A DNA stretch of 61,355 bases from Gallionellaceae bacterium (GTDB lineage: Bacteria; Pseudomonadota; Gammaproteobacteria; Burkholderiales; Thiobacillaceae), in assembly GCA_028714875.1 (NCBI GenBank), contig JAQTLN010000024.1, forward strand, positions 1 to 61,355, in the 5' to 3' direction. The notes under the pieces were generated by a model. The model was not told the origin of the DNA. It saw only the letters and a program-made list of their open reading frames with translations, and searched no databases. Position numbers and translations under genes: made by a program. Positions 12,084 to 20,372 of the stretch are shown here, piece after piece; within the stretch, counting starts at the first letter, position 1, and every line of letters starts with the position of its first letter.

Positions 12084-13391
12084 CTACAGTCCGTCGCGTG
12101 CCGCCTTTCGCCTGGTAAATGACTTGCCGGCGGTTTTCATCTCCTGGATGGGGATGCTTGTTTGCTGCTGGTTGATCAGTACCCAAGCTATCACGGTGAT
12201 GGCGATCAGGTGGTAGAAGAGATCGAAATACGACAGGCCCAGAAAGGCGCCGGCGGACGCGTAACCGACCAGGCTGACCTGGATCATGGCGGCGAGATCG
12301 GCTGCCCATTTTCGTTCCGGGTCGCGTTTGCATACGCGCATGATCTGGTTGCAGCGCATCCAGGTCATCAGGCCCAGCGACATGAACATGGCGAAACCGA
12401 TGAAGCCCTGCTCTCCCATTTGCTCGAAATAGATGCTGTGCACGTCATGGACAATGTTGGGGTCAGGCGCGTATTGCCAGAAAGTCGCGGGCTTGAACAT
12501 ATCCATGCCGCCGCCGGTAATCCGGCTCTTGGCGACATTGAAGGCGGTCCACCAGGCATTGATACGCCCCATAGACGAGTCATCCTGCTGGTAGGTCTGG
12601 ATGGAATTCATGCGGTCGTACCAGGCTTGCGGCATGATGCTGCCGATGATGATGACGCTGCTGACGATCATCAATCCGGTCATGAACTTGTTGCGGCTCT
12701 TCAGCCAGAGGAATAGGCCCATCGCGGCCAGGCCCAGCAGTCCACCGCGTGACTGGCTGCCGATCGCGGCGATGGCCGAGAGCATCATCGCCGCGCCCAG
12801 GCCCAGTTGCAGCCAGCGGCGTTTTTCCTGTAGCCGCAAATAAGCCAGCAAGGGAATGGTCATCGCCAGCACCAGCGCCATTTCGTTGTTGCCGCCGAAG
12901 AAGGTGCCGTCCGGCCCCTGTACGTGATGCACGCCGCCTTTCGAGATGGTGAAAATGCCGCCTTTGATGCCGTAGAAACCGAGCGAGACGCAGATCACCC
13001 AGAGCAGGCCGTTCAGGCGCTCGCGGTTGGTGATGACCATCAGCGTGACGAAGGTCATCAACAACACCTTGAATACCTTCTTGAAGTTATCAAAGGCCAG
13101 CTCGGGGTAGAGCGCGAAGTAGGTCGTCACGCACATCCACAGGACGAAGATCAGCAACAGCGCCGTCTCGCGCGTCCAGGGAATGCGTTTGGGCTCCTTG
13201 GTGAACAGCAGGGAGACAAAAGTGGTCAGCGCGATAATCATCGCCCAGGGGAAGTTCAGTGCCCAGCCGAAAGCCAGGCGATGCGGGTTGTGGTAGCCGA
13301 TCCAGGACCACAGGTAGATGCCGACTTGCGGGCGCCGCAATGCCATGGGCAACAGCCCGAATACGACAATGGCGACGAACAGGTCTCTCAC
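12084..13391 (-). CDS. O-antigen-ligase-like protein of the exosortase A locus
   Basis: A 435-residue polytopic membrane protein with about ten to twelve helices and one large periplasmic loop (roughly residues 250-340), the layout of Wzy/WaaL-type glycan polymerases and ligases. The N-terminal region ([20 protein letters not shown]) and the loop match my memory of the family described as putative O-glycosylation ligase, exosortase A system-associated (TIGR03097). It probably polymerises or transfers the glycan on the periplasmic side. The start is GTG, overlapping the previous stop as GTGA. It is the last gene of the long minus-strand locus. Confidence 0.82.
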   Translation of the reverse strand: MRDLFVAIVVFGLLPMALRRPQVGIYLWSWIGYHNPHRLAFGWALNFPWAMIIALTTFVSLLFTKEPKRIPWTRETALLLIFVLWMCVTTYFALYPELAFDNFKKVFKVLLMTFVTLMVITNRERLNGLLWVICVSLGFYGIKGGIFTISKGGVHHVQGPDGTFFGGNNEMALVLAMTIPLLAYLRLQEKRRWLQLGLGAAMMLSAIAAIGSQSRGGLLGLAAMGLFLWLKSRNKFMTGLMIVSSVIIIGSIMPQAWYDRMNSIQTYQQDDSSMGRINAWWTAFNVAKSRITGGGMDMFKPATFWQYAPDPNIVHDVHSIYFEQMGEQGFIGFAMFMSLGLMTWMRCNQIMRVCKRDPERKWAADLAAMIQVSLVGYASAGAFLGLSYFDLFYHLIAITVIAWVLINQQQTSIPIQEMKTAGKSFTRRKAARDGL

Positions 13392-14227
13392 AGAGAGCGG
13401 TCCTGGTGGTCTGGCGCGGTGAACCAGGTGACTCGGCGCGGCAGGTAGAGATCGCGCAACAGGCCGTCACGCAGGCGGCGATCCACCTGGCGCTCATGGC
13501 TCAAGCCACGCTGTTTGACCTGATACAGGCGCCCCTTGTGCGGCTGCCGCTGGCCGAAGCGCTCGCCTTTACCCAAACGGCGCACGAACTCGGCATAGAC
13601 CTCCGCGCTGGTTTGCACAGCGCGCCAGAACAATTTCAACTCATCGTCGTCGGCGTCTACTTCCGGCCTGATGTGGGCGATCAGACCGCCGGTGTCGATG
13701 CCGGCATCGATCCAGTGCAGCGTGCAGCCGACCTTATCCGGCTCGCCGTTGTAGAGCGCCCAGAAGGTGCAGTCGGCGCCGCGATACTCCGGGGAAAGGC
13801 CGCCGTGCAGGTTGGCGATGCCTAGGCGGCCTTCCTTCAGAAGATCGCCACGAATCAACGAGGTGCCGAACACGCACAGGAGATCGGGCTTCAGTTCGCG
13901 CGCCAGGGCCACCACATCGGGATGATTGATGTGGGGAAACTCGCGCAGCAACTCGGGATGGTTCAGACGCGCGTCGGCCTCACCGAAGAAGAAGCGGCGC
14001 TCCGGGTTGCCGGTGTAGCGGCGGCGGTCGCGCAGCCAGCGCCAGATCTTGCGCGTCAGGTTGTCGGGGCGCAGCGTCTTGAACAGCTTCTTCCAGGAAA
14101 ACGCCGAGCCGGTCTCATTGACGATGGCCAACACGTCGGCCGCGTCGCACAGCGCGTTGGCGACGTGGATATGGCGCGGGCTGCGACCGCACAGCAGCAT
14201 CACCCGCAGTTGGGAACGCTCAGACAT
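13388..14227 (-). CDS. Formyltransferase-like protein, probably acting on a sugar
   Basis: A 279-residue protein of the formyltetrahydrofolate-dependent formyltransferase fold. The catalytic signature is intact: NLHGGLSPEYRGAD (Asn-x-His) near residue 140 and the aspartate in HWIDAGIDTGG about 30 residues later. It lacks the full C-terminal domain expected of methionyl-tRNA formyltransferase. Set inside a glycan locus, an amino-sugar N-formyltransferase is the more likely role, though the substrate is unknown. The start at 14227 has GGGAG upstream and overlaps the stop of the preceding gene by eight bases. Confidence 0.72.
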   Translation of the reverse strand: MSERSQLRVMLLCGRSPRHIHVANALCDAADVLAIVNETGSAFSWKKLFKTLRPDNLTRKIWRWLRDRRRYTGNPERRFFFGEADARLNHPELLREFPHINHPDVVALARELKPDLLCVFGTSLIRGDLLKEGRLGIANLHGGLSPEYRGADCTFWALYNGEPDKVGCTLHWIDAGIDTGGLIAHIRPEVDADDDELKLFWRAVQTSAEVYAEFVRRLGKGERFGQRQPHKGRLYQVKQRGLSHERQVDRRLRDGLLRDLYLPRRVTWFTAPDHQDRSL

Positions 14228-15503
14228 GGGTATCTCCCACTTTGTCTCCCTCACCCCCAGCCCCTCTCCCGCCTGCGGGCGAGGGGAGCGTCGAGCGGCT
14301 GTCGCCGGTTGTCGTGATGGGAACCGGTGGCACGGCGATGTCGGCCATGTCCATGATCAGGGCGTCGGCAAAAAATTTTGCCGCCCAGTTGGGGTATTCG
14401 AAGCGCGAATAGTCTCCCCAGATCGGTGCCGATCCGGCGATACCGCCACGCACGGCGGGGTCCGGATGATCCAGGCGCTGCGTGGTCTTGAGATAGGCGA
14501 TCGCCGCGCGCGCGTGGGCGCGCAGCTCCTCGGCGCCGGTGGCCTGCGCCAAACGGGTCCAGTTCATGCTCATCTGGGCGGCGCCGGTGAGGCAGCAATA
14601 TTTCGCGTCCGCCACCCAGCCATCCTTGAACGTGCCGGCCAGCCAGCCATCCTGGCGTTGCGCGGCGGCGATGCCGCGCCCGGCCTTGAGCGCGGCGTTC
14701 AGATAGCGTTCCTCGCCGAGCAGCACGCCGGCTTCCAGGAAGCCGCGTATGGCATAGGCGATGGTGTGGGTGAAGGGCGAGCGCCAGGGCACGAAGGCAT
14801 TGCCGGTGAACCAGCCGGAGTCGGTCTGCTGCGCCAGGGCCCAGTCCATATGGCGTTTCGCCGCGTCGATCAGGCGCGGCTCATTGGCGAGCAATCCGGT
14901 GGACAGCAGCGGCCAAGTGGCGCGGGTGTTGTAGACATGCGTTGTATCGTTGTGTTCGAAGTGGCGGAAGCAGCCATCGTCGTCCTGTTGCTCGGCCAGC
15001 CAGTGGCCGGCGCGCACGGCGGCTTCCAGGCAGTCCTGGCGCTGGAGCTGCGTGTACCCGGCCACCATGCCGTGCATGATTTGTCCGGTGTTGAAGATCA
15101 CCGGCCGGCTGCCGGGTTCGCCGAAGTGGCCGGGAAAGGCGCCGTCGGCCTGCTGGATGGAAAGCTCCCAGTCGATCATGCGTTGTGCGCGTTCTTTCAG
15201 CTCCGGCCGGCGCAACAGTTCGGCGGCGGCGAGAAAGGTTTCGATGATGTAGCCGGTGGTTTCCGGATAACTCGGCAGCCAGCCATCCTCGAAACTCCAG
15301 CCGGCGGAGACGCCCCCTGCGTCGGCCTTGCCGTCGCGCGCGTCCTGTGCGCGGCAAAGCCAGTCGATGGCCGCGCCAAGGTGCTCCGCGTGGGGTTTCG
15401 CGGCGCCGCGCACATCGCGCAGGCTGTCCAGAATCAAACCGAGATGACGCGGACGCCAGGGTTTGTAGCGGAACGGCAGGGCAAGCAGGTCGGCGATGTC
15501 CAT
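14220..15503 (-). CDS. Alpha/alpha-toroid protein of polysaccharide metabolism
   Basis: A 427-residue soluble protein with repeated helical hairpins and tryptophan/aspartate motifs (SYPETTGYIIETFL, QQADGAFPGHFGE, DDDGCFRHFEHNDTTH, KYCCLTGAAQ) typical of six-barrel alpha/alpha proteins such as glycan lyases, hydrolases or epimerases. It recalls proteins annotated VpsJ in other exopolysaccharide loci, but I cannot confirm this. The last about 19 residues (STLPSPAGGRGAGGEG and onward) are the translation of a palindromic repeat at 14248-14288, so the native C-terminus was probably shorter. GGAG lies before the ATG. Confidence 0.6.
   Translation of the reverse strand: MDIADLLALPFRYKPWRPRHLGLILDSLRDVRGAAKPHAEHLGAAIDWLCRAQDARDGKADAGGVSAGWSFEDGWLPSYPETTGYIIETFLAAAELLRRPELKERAQRMIDWELSIQQADGAFPGHFGEPGSRPVIFNTGQIMHGMVAGYTQLQRQDCLEAAVRAGHWLAEQQDDDGCFRHFEHNDTTHVYNTRATWPLLSTGLLANEPRLIDAAKRHMDWALAQQTDSGWFTGNAFVPWRSPFTHTIAYAIRGFLEAGVLLGEERYLNAALKAGRGIAAAQRQDGWLAGTFKDGWVADAKYCCLTGAAQMSMNWTRLAQATGAEELRAHARAAIAYLKTTQRLDHPDPAVRGGIAGSAPIWGDYSRFEYPNWAAKFFADALIMDMADIAVPPVPITTTGDSRSTLPSPAGGRGAGGEGDKVGDTHV
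14248..14288. repeat. REP-like palindromic repeat, copy 1 (within the toroid gene)
   Basis: CCCTCACCCCCAGCCCCTCT is followed by a GC-rich palindrome that ends GAGGGGAG. Related copies occur at 37450-37490 (same orientation) and 56743-56787 (opposite orientation). Here it codes for the C-terminus of the toroid protein and lies just upstream of the next start codon. Confidence 0.85.
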
Positions 15504-15511
15504 GGGACTCC

Positions 15512-16897
15512 TTATTCTTTCCTGGTGGCGCTATCCAGCTCGCCGCCAAGACGAACATGGCTCACCACATAACGATGTTTGCCGGAGGCTTCCGGCGGAA
15601 TGGTGTCGACCAGCTTCACGGCGATTCGCACCGAGTCGCCCAGGCGCTGGCGCAGTCCGGCCTTGATGCTCAGGACCGCATGATCGTTCCAGCGCGCGTT
15701 GGGCACGGCCAGCACTTCAATATCCTGGGTACTGTGCTGGATCAACTTGAATTCAGCCAGGCCTTCGGTGGCGCGCAGAACGTAGATGCCCGCGAGGGCA
15801 TGCATGATGGTGCCATCCTCGCGCACCAGGAAATCGGTGCTGCGTCCCACCACTTCGCCGATCACATGCAGGCCGCGCCCGTCGTGATCCGGTTCCGGCG
15901 CCAGCCGTACCATGTCGCCGCTGCGATAACGGATGAAGGGCTGCGCCTCGGAGCACAGGCCGGTCATCACCGCCTCACCCATTTCGCCCGGCGCCACCGG
16001 GTTGCCGGCTTCGTCGAGCACTTCCAGAAGGATGCTCTCGCTCATCAGCAACACCTGGCCTTGCGGGGTCTCGTGCGCGGTGAAGCCGATGTCGCGACTG
16101 CCGAATTCATTCGCCACCGGCACCCCGAATACCTCGCCTATGAGTTCGCGCTGATGCGTATAGAGCGGTTCGCCGGTGGCGCACACCACCTTGAGTTCGG
16201 GCAAGCGCGGGCGGCGTCCCCGCTCCTTCGCGTGCGCCGCGAGCAGGGCGAGGGAACTGGCGTAACCGTAGACGCAGCGCGGGTGGAAGGCTTCCATCGC
16301 GTCGAGGTAGGCGTCCATGCTGGTCGGCGACATGGCGAAAGCGTTGAGCACCAACTGGTTGATCAGGCGGTCGCGCACGGTCTTGACCCAGTCGGTCTTG
16401 TTCAGTTCGACCGGCGCGCCCCACAGGTAAACCTCCGGCTCACCCACTTCGACCCCCCACCAGCGCCGCGCGCGCATGCGCCCGGCCGCGTCGGAAGCCT
16501 GGCGGGTCCGGCCGAAATGGAAGATCAGCGGTTTGCCGCTGGAACCGCCGGTGTTGTACTGGAACGCGCCGCCCGGCACGTCGCGCCACACCAGGTTTTC
16601 CCGGTTGGCGGCGGCATCCTGCTTGTCCATGCGCGGCAGGCGCGCCAGGTCGGCGAGGCTGGACAAGTTCTCCGGCGACAGTCCGGCGGCGTCCATGCGT
16701 TGCCGATGCCAGGGGCAATGGGCATGGGCGACCTGGAGCAGGCTACGGAGTTTCTCCAGTTGCAGCGCCTCAACCCCCGCGCGCGACAGCCACTGGCTCT
16801 TTTCCAGCTCAGCCAGATAGCTGAAAGTCGGGCGCTTGAAGGCGCGCTCCTGCAAGGGATAGATGACGTTGCGGGCCAGGACGGCGGGCATTTTCAT
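15512..16897 (-). CDS. CapK-like adenylate-forming enzyme
   Basis: A 461-residue protein of the phenylacetate-CoA ligase/CapK group of adenylate-forming enzymes. The phosphate-binding loop is visible as YNTGGSSGKPL near residues 115-125, with later motifs NEFGSRDIGF and YRSGDMVRL. Relatives in capsule and exopolysaccharide loci are thought to activate acyl groups, but the substrate here is unknown. GGGAG precedes the first ATG. The toroid gene follows after eight bases, while a 142-base gap with a repeat lies before it. Confidence 0.75.
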   Translation of the reverse strand: MKMPAVLARNVIYPLQERAFKRPTFSYLAELEKSQWLSRAGVEALQLEKLRSLLQVAHAHCPWHRQRMDAAGLSPENLSSLADLARLPRMDKQDAAANRENLVWRDVPGGAFQYNTGGSSGKPLIFHFGRTRQASDAAGRMRARRWWGVEVGEPEVYLWGAPVELNKTDWVKTVRDRLINQLVLNAFAMSPTSMDAYLDAMEAFHPRCVYGYASSLALLAAHAKERGRRPRLPELKVVCATGEPLYTHQRELIGEVFGVPVANEFGSRDIGFTAHETPQGQVLLMSESILLEVLDEAGNPVAPGEMGEAVMTGLCSEAQPFIRYRSGDMVRLAPEPDHDGRGLHVIGEVVGRSTDFLVREDGTIMHALAGIYVLRATEGLAEFKLIQHSTQDIEVLAVPNARWNDHAVLSIKAGLRQRLGDSVRIAVKLVDTIPPEASGKHRYVVSHVRLGGELDSATRKE

Positions 16898-16933
16898 GAA
16901 AGGGCTCCCGTTCCGGCAAAGTTGCGCGCGTGT

Positions 16934-17014
16934 CGTAGGGTGCGGTGAGGAACGAACCGCACCACGCGACGCAGCCGTGGTCGATGCGGTTCGCTGCGCT
17001 CACCACATCCTACG
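16934..17014. repeat. Inverted repeat between glycosyltransferase and CapK genes
   Basis: The left arm reads CGTAGGGTGCGGTGAGG...CGAACCGCACC and the right arm, read in reverse, CGTAGGATGTGGTGAGCG...CGAACCGCATC, so the arms are near-identical inverted copies. This GTAGG-TGCGGTGAG...CGAACCGCA form resembles a dispersed repeat common in proteobacterial genomes. It fills most of the 142-base intergenic space. Confidence 0.8.
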
Positions 17015-17039
17015 ATGCGGCGAGGTTCAAGCAAGAGGT

Positions 17040-18254
17040 TCATGGATGGGCGCTCGCATGAAGTGCCGCGAACTCCGCCAGCAGGACGCGCACCCGCGTG
17101 TCCCAGGCGTTTTCCGCCGCGTAGTCGAGGATGGCCTGGCGCGGCCAGACGCGGCGTAGCGCGTCGCGCAGTGCCGTGGTCAGCGCCGCGCGCTCGCCAA
17201 AGGGAACGATCGCGCCGAGCTCCGGCCGGCACACTACTTCGCGGTTGCCGCCGACATCGGTGGTCACCACCGGCAGGCCGCAGGCCATCGCTTCGAGAAA
17301 GACATTGGCCCAGCCTTCGTTGCGGGTGGCCAGGACGAACACATCGGCCGCCGAGAGCGGCCACTTCAGTTCCTCCGGCGGCAGCGCGCCGAGAAAATGC
17401 ACCTGGGCTTCCAGCCCGGCGGCCGCAACCTGGGCGCGCAGTTCGGGGAGCATGTCGCCTTCCGGATTGGCGCCGCCGACGATCAGGTAATGCAGTTTCG
17501 GTTCGCCGACGAGCAATTCCGGCAGGCATTCGATCACCCGGTGAAAGCCTTTGCGTTCGACCAGGGCGCCCACCGAAATCAGCACTTTGGCGTCGTCAGG
17601 CAAGCCGAAGCGCCGCCGCGCCGCCTCACGCGGAACGGGCGAAAAGCGTTCCAGGTCGATGCCGTTGCCGATCACCCGGCCCTTGCTGGCGGGCATGCCC
17701 AGGCTGATGGCCAGTTGCCGTAGTGAATCGGAAACCGAGAACACCCGGGTCGCGCGCGCCAGCGCCGTGGCGACCCGCGCGCGCAGGACCGGGTTGCGGC
17801 TATGCGGCACTTCGGTGCCGCGCAGGGTGATGCTGGTCGGTAGACTCAGCCAGCGCCCGAGCAGGGTGGCGGCATAGCCGTCCGGGTAGGCGAAATGGGC
17901 GTCGATCACGTTGTAGCCCTGGCGCTTCAGGCGCCACAACGTGGGCAGGCTGGCGAGCGCCATCATGAAGCCGTCGAGCCGCCGCAACAGGCCGGGCAGG
18001 GCCAGAAAACGCGGGAAGCGGACCTCGATGCCTTGCTGCTGTTCCCGGCATCCCGGTTGCGGGCGATAGCCCGGGCGCAGGCGGCGGATCAAGGTCTGGC
18101 CGGGAAACCAGGGGCGCGGCGAAACCACCACCAGCGGCAGGTGCCGCGCGACGCGGAACATACGCTCGCGGATGAACAGCCCGGCGTGCGGCTGCGCCGA
18201 ACTGGGGAACAGGCTGGAGAAGACCACGAGTCGCGGCGTGGCGTCATCAGGCAT
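17040..18254 (-). CDS. Glycosyltransferase family 4
   Basis: A 404-residue GT-B fold protein. The N-terminal half has LVVFSSLFPSSAQPHAGLFI, and the C-terminal nucleotide-sugar domain has VGALVERKGFH, LIVGGANPEGD and the EX7E-type region RNEGWANVFLEAMACGLPVV. It adds a sugar to a growing lipid-linked oligosaccharide in the cytoplasm. The ATG at 18254 overlaps the end of the methyltransferase gene by eight bases. It belongs to the extra module inside the exosortase A locus; donor and acceptor are unknown. Confidence 0.85.
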   Translation of the reverse strand: MPDDATPRLVVFSSLFPSSAQPHAGLFIRERMFRVARHLPLVVVSPRPWFPGQTLIRRLRPGYRPQPGCREQQQGIEVRFPRFLALPGLLRRLDGFMMALASLPTLWRLKRQGYNVIDAHFAYPDGYAATLLGRWLSLPTSITLRGTEVPHSRNPVLRARVATALARATRVFSVSDSLRQLAISLGMPASKGRVIGNGIDLERFSPVPREAARRRFGLPDDAKVLISVGALVERKGFHRVIECLPELLVGEPKLHYLIVGGANPEGDMLPELRAQVAAAGLEAQVHFLGALPPEELKWPLSAADVFVLATRNEGWANVFLEAMACGLPVVTTDVGGNREVVCRPELGAIVPFGERAALTTALRDALRRVWPRQAILDYAAENAWDTRVRVLLAEFAALHASAHP

Positions 18255-19128
18255 GGCGCAAGCGATAGACCACGCTGGAACTGAAGAACTCACGCAACCC
18301 GGGAATACGGGTAAAGAGATGGGTGAAGCGGGCGAGCGCGCCGCCCCCGAAACCGCGTATCCGCCGCTCCATGACGCGCAACCCGACCTTGTCGCAGAGG
18401 GCCTCGAACTCCGCCATGCTGAGCCGGTTCACTTCCGGCAATTCCGTCATGGCAAGCCACTTGTTCGGCTTCTTCCGTCCCGCTTCGTCGATATCCCATA
18501 CGCGCGGCTTGAATTCGGGCAGGTCGTAGATCCGCGCGCAGGTCTTGATGAGGGTGCGGTCGGAGAAGAAGACATGCGCCCAGGGCAATGGCACCAGGCT
18601 CTCGATATGGTGTCCATAAGGATGGAACCAGGGCATCCACCAGATCATCACCTCGCCACCGGGACGCAATACTCGTTTCCAGTCCTGGATGATGGAGGGG
18701 TAATCCATGATGTGCTCCAGCACATCGAAGCACAGCAGCACATCCACCGATGCGTCCGCCATGTCGATGCTGTGGAAGTTGCTCGCGGGGATGAAGCGGG
18801 GCTTCATCGCGAGCGGGAGTTGCTCCGCGCGTGCCGTGGCGGAGCGCACGCGGTCGTGATCGACGTCGATGCCGGTGATGCTCTTCACCGGAAGATTCGC
18901 CACGTAAAAGCTCAGATCGCCCTCGCCACAGCCGAAATCCAGTACATCCTTGCCGGTGAGTGCCTGGTCGTCGAAATTTTTCGTGAATTGGCCGACCAGT
19001 TCGGAAGTGCGCCAGTTCTGATAATTGCCCGCGTCAAACGTGGCGGGGTTGGCGCCCGCGTCGCCAAGTTGACGGTTCAATACGTTTTTCTTTGACAGCG
19101 AATAACAAATCTCATCGGCAATCGTCAT
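18247..19128 (-). CDS. SAM-dependent methyltransferase of the glycan locus
   Basis: A 293-residue class I methyltransferase. Motif I is VLDFGCGEGDLSFYVA near residues 75-90, followed by ITGIDVDHDRV and VLLCFDVLEHIMDYP. It may methylate a sugar or lipid-linked intermediate, but nothing in the sequence identifies the acceptor. The ATG at 19128 is preceded by GAGGA with good spacing; a TTG further upstream is less likely. Confidence 0.8.
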   Translation of the reverse strand: MTIADEICYSLSKKNVLNRQLGDAGANPATFDAGNYQNWRTSELVGQFTKNFDDQALTGKDVLDFGCGEGDLSFYVANLPVKSITGIDVDHDRVRSATARAEQLPLAMKPRFIPASNFHSIDMADASVDVLLCFDVLEHIMDYPSIIQDWKRVLRPGGEVMIWWMPWFHPYGHHIESLVPLPWAHVFFSDRTLIKTCARIYDLPEFKPRVWDIDEAGRKKPNKWLAMTELPEVNRLSMAEFEALCDKVGLRVMERRIRGFGGGALARFTHLFTRIPGLREFFSSSVVYRLRHA

Positions 19129-19145
19129 TGTTTTGTCCTCCCTAT

Positions 19146-20372
19146 TCAAAGCAATGTTTCTTTATCGCCGCTGGCTTTCGCATAAATGGCGCGATAGTTG
19201 GCAATGCTTTTCGCCCAGTTGCGTTCGCATTCCACGAAGCGACGGCCATTGGCGCGCAGGGTATTACCGCCATCCGTCAGATTCAGGGCGGTCAGCGCCT
19301 TGTCGGTGAGATCGGCGACATCGCCGGCGCGGAATAGCACCCCGGTATGGCCATCCTCGATCAGTTCCTGATGCCCGCCCACGTCGGAAGCGATCAGCAA
19401 ACGCCCTTGCGCCATCGCTTCCAGGGGTTTCAGGGGCGTCACCAGATCGGTCAGGCGCATGGCGTGGCGCGGATAGGCAAGCAGGTCGACCAGATCGTAG
19501 TAGCGGTTCACCTCGCCATGCGGCACGCGGCCGACGAACACCACCTTGTCGGCCACGTTCAGCGCGGCGGCCTGAGCCTTGAGATTGGCTTCTTGCGGGC
19601 CACCTCCGACCAGCAACAATTTCACGTCGGGAGCTTGCTCCAGTATCAGCGGCAAAGCCTTGATCAGCAGATCCAGCCCCTCGTAGGCATAGAAGGAACC
19701 GAGGAAACCGATCACTCGGCAGTCGCCCAAGCCCAGCCTGGCTTTCAGGGCCAGGTCGGGCTCACCGCCGCGACTGAATTGTTCGATATCGACGGCATTG
19801 GGAACGACGCCGATCTTGTCCAGCGGAATGCCGCGCGCGACCAGATCGCCACGCAGGCCGCCGCAGATGGTGACCACCTGGCTCGCCTGGCGCACAGCGC
19901 GGGTTTCCAGGGCGCGCGTGAGACGGTAGCGCAGTCCCCATTCCGACTGGGTGCCGTGGTCCACCGCCGCGTCTTCCCAGAAGGCGCGTATCTCGTAGAC
20001 CACGGGAATGCCGAGCTGGCGGCCGACATGGAGGGCCGGATAGGCGTTCAGCACGGGAGAGTGCGCATGCAGCAGATCCGGTTTGAGCTTACGCGCCAAT
20101 TCCAGCAGGCGGCGCTCGGTGGCGCGCATGAAGGCCCATTGGTTGAACAGCGGCAGCCGGCTCAGCGGCCCGGTCGGCAACGGCGTGCGGAAAAAATGCA
20201 GGTCGTCGACCGTTTCTTCTTCCTGTTCGACCTGGCCTTGTTTCGGGCTGGTCAGATGAAAGGTTTCCCAACCCAGTCGGCGTTGCCCGCGCAGGATATT
20301 GGCGCTACGGAAGGTGTAGCCGGAGTGCAGCGGCAGGGAGTGGTCGAAGACGTGGAGGATGCGGAGTGTCAT
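19146..20372 (-). CDS. Exosortase A-associated glycosyltransferase (family 4)
   Basis: A 408-residue GT-B glycosyltransferase. The N-terminus ILHVFDHSLPLHSGYTFRS, the GFLGSFYAYEGLDLLI segment and the late motif KPLEAMAQGRLLIASDVGG match my memory of the XrtA-associated family TIGR04063. It would add one sugar of the repeat unit at the cytoplasmic face of the membrane. The ATG overlaps the previous stop as ATGA, so it is translationally coupled to the amidotransferase gene. Confidence 0.85.
   Translation of the reverse strand: MTLRILHVFDHSLPLHSGYTFRSANILRGQRRLGWETFHLTSPKQGQVEQEEETVDDLHFFRTPLPTGPLSRLPLFNQWAFMRATERRLLELARKLKPDLLHAHSPVLNAYPALHVGRQLGIPVVYEIRAFWEDAAVDHGTQSEWGLRYRLTRALETRAVRQASQVVTICGGLRGDLVARGIPLDKIGVVPNAVDIEQFSRGGEPDLALKARLGLGDCRVIGFLGSFYAYEGLDLLIKALPLILEQAPDVKLLLVGGGPQEANLKAQAAALNVADKVVFVGRVPHGEVNRYYDLVDLLAYPRHAMRLTDLVTPLKPLEAMAQGRLLIASDVGGHQELIEDGHTGVLFRAGDVADLTDKALTALNLTDGGNTLRANGRRFVECERNWAKSIANYRAIYAKASGDKETLL

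Noticed and set aside
14049-16948. Long plus-strand frames opposite the toroid and CapK genes
   Set aside because: They overlap two well-supported minus-strand genes end to end and have no recognisable domains.
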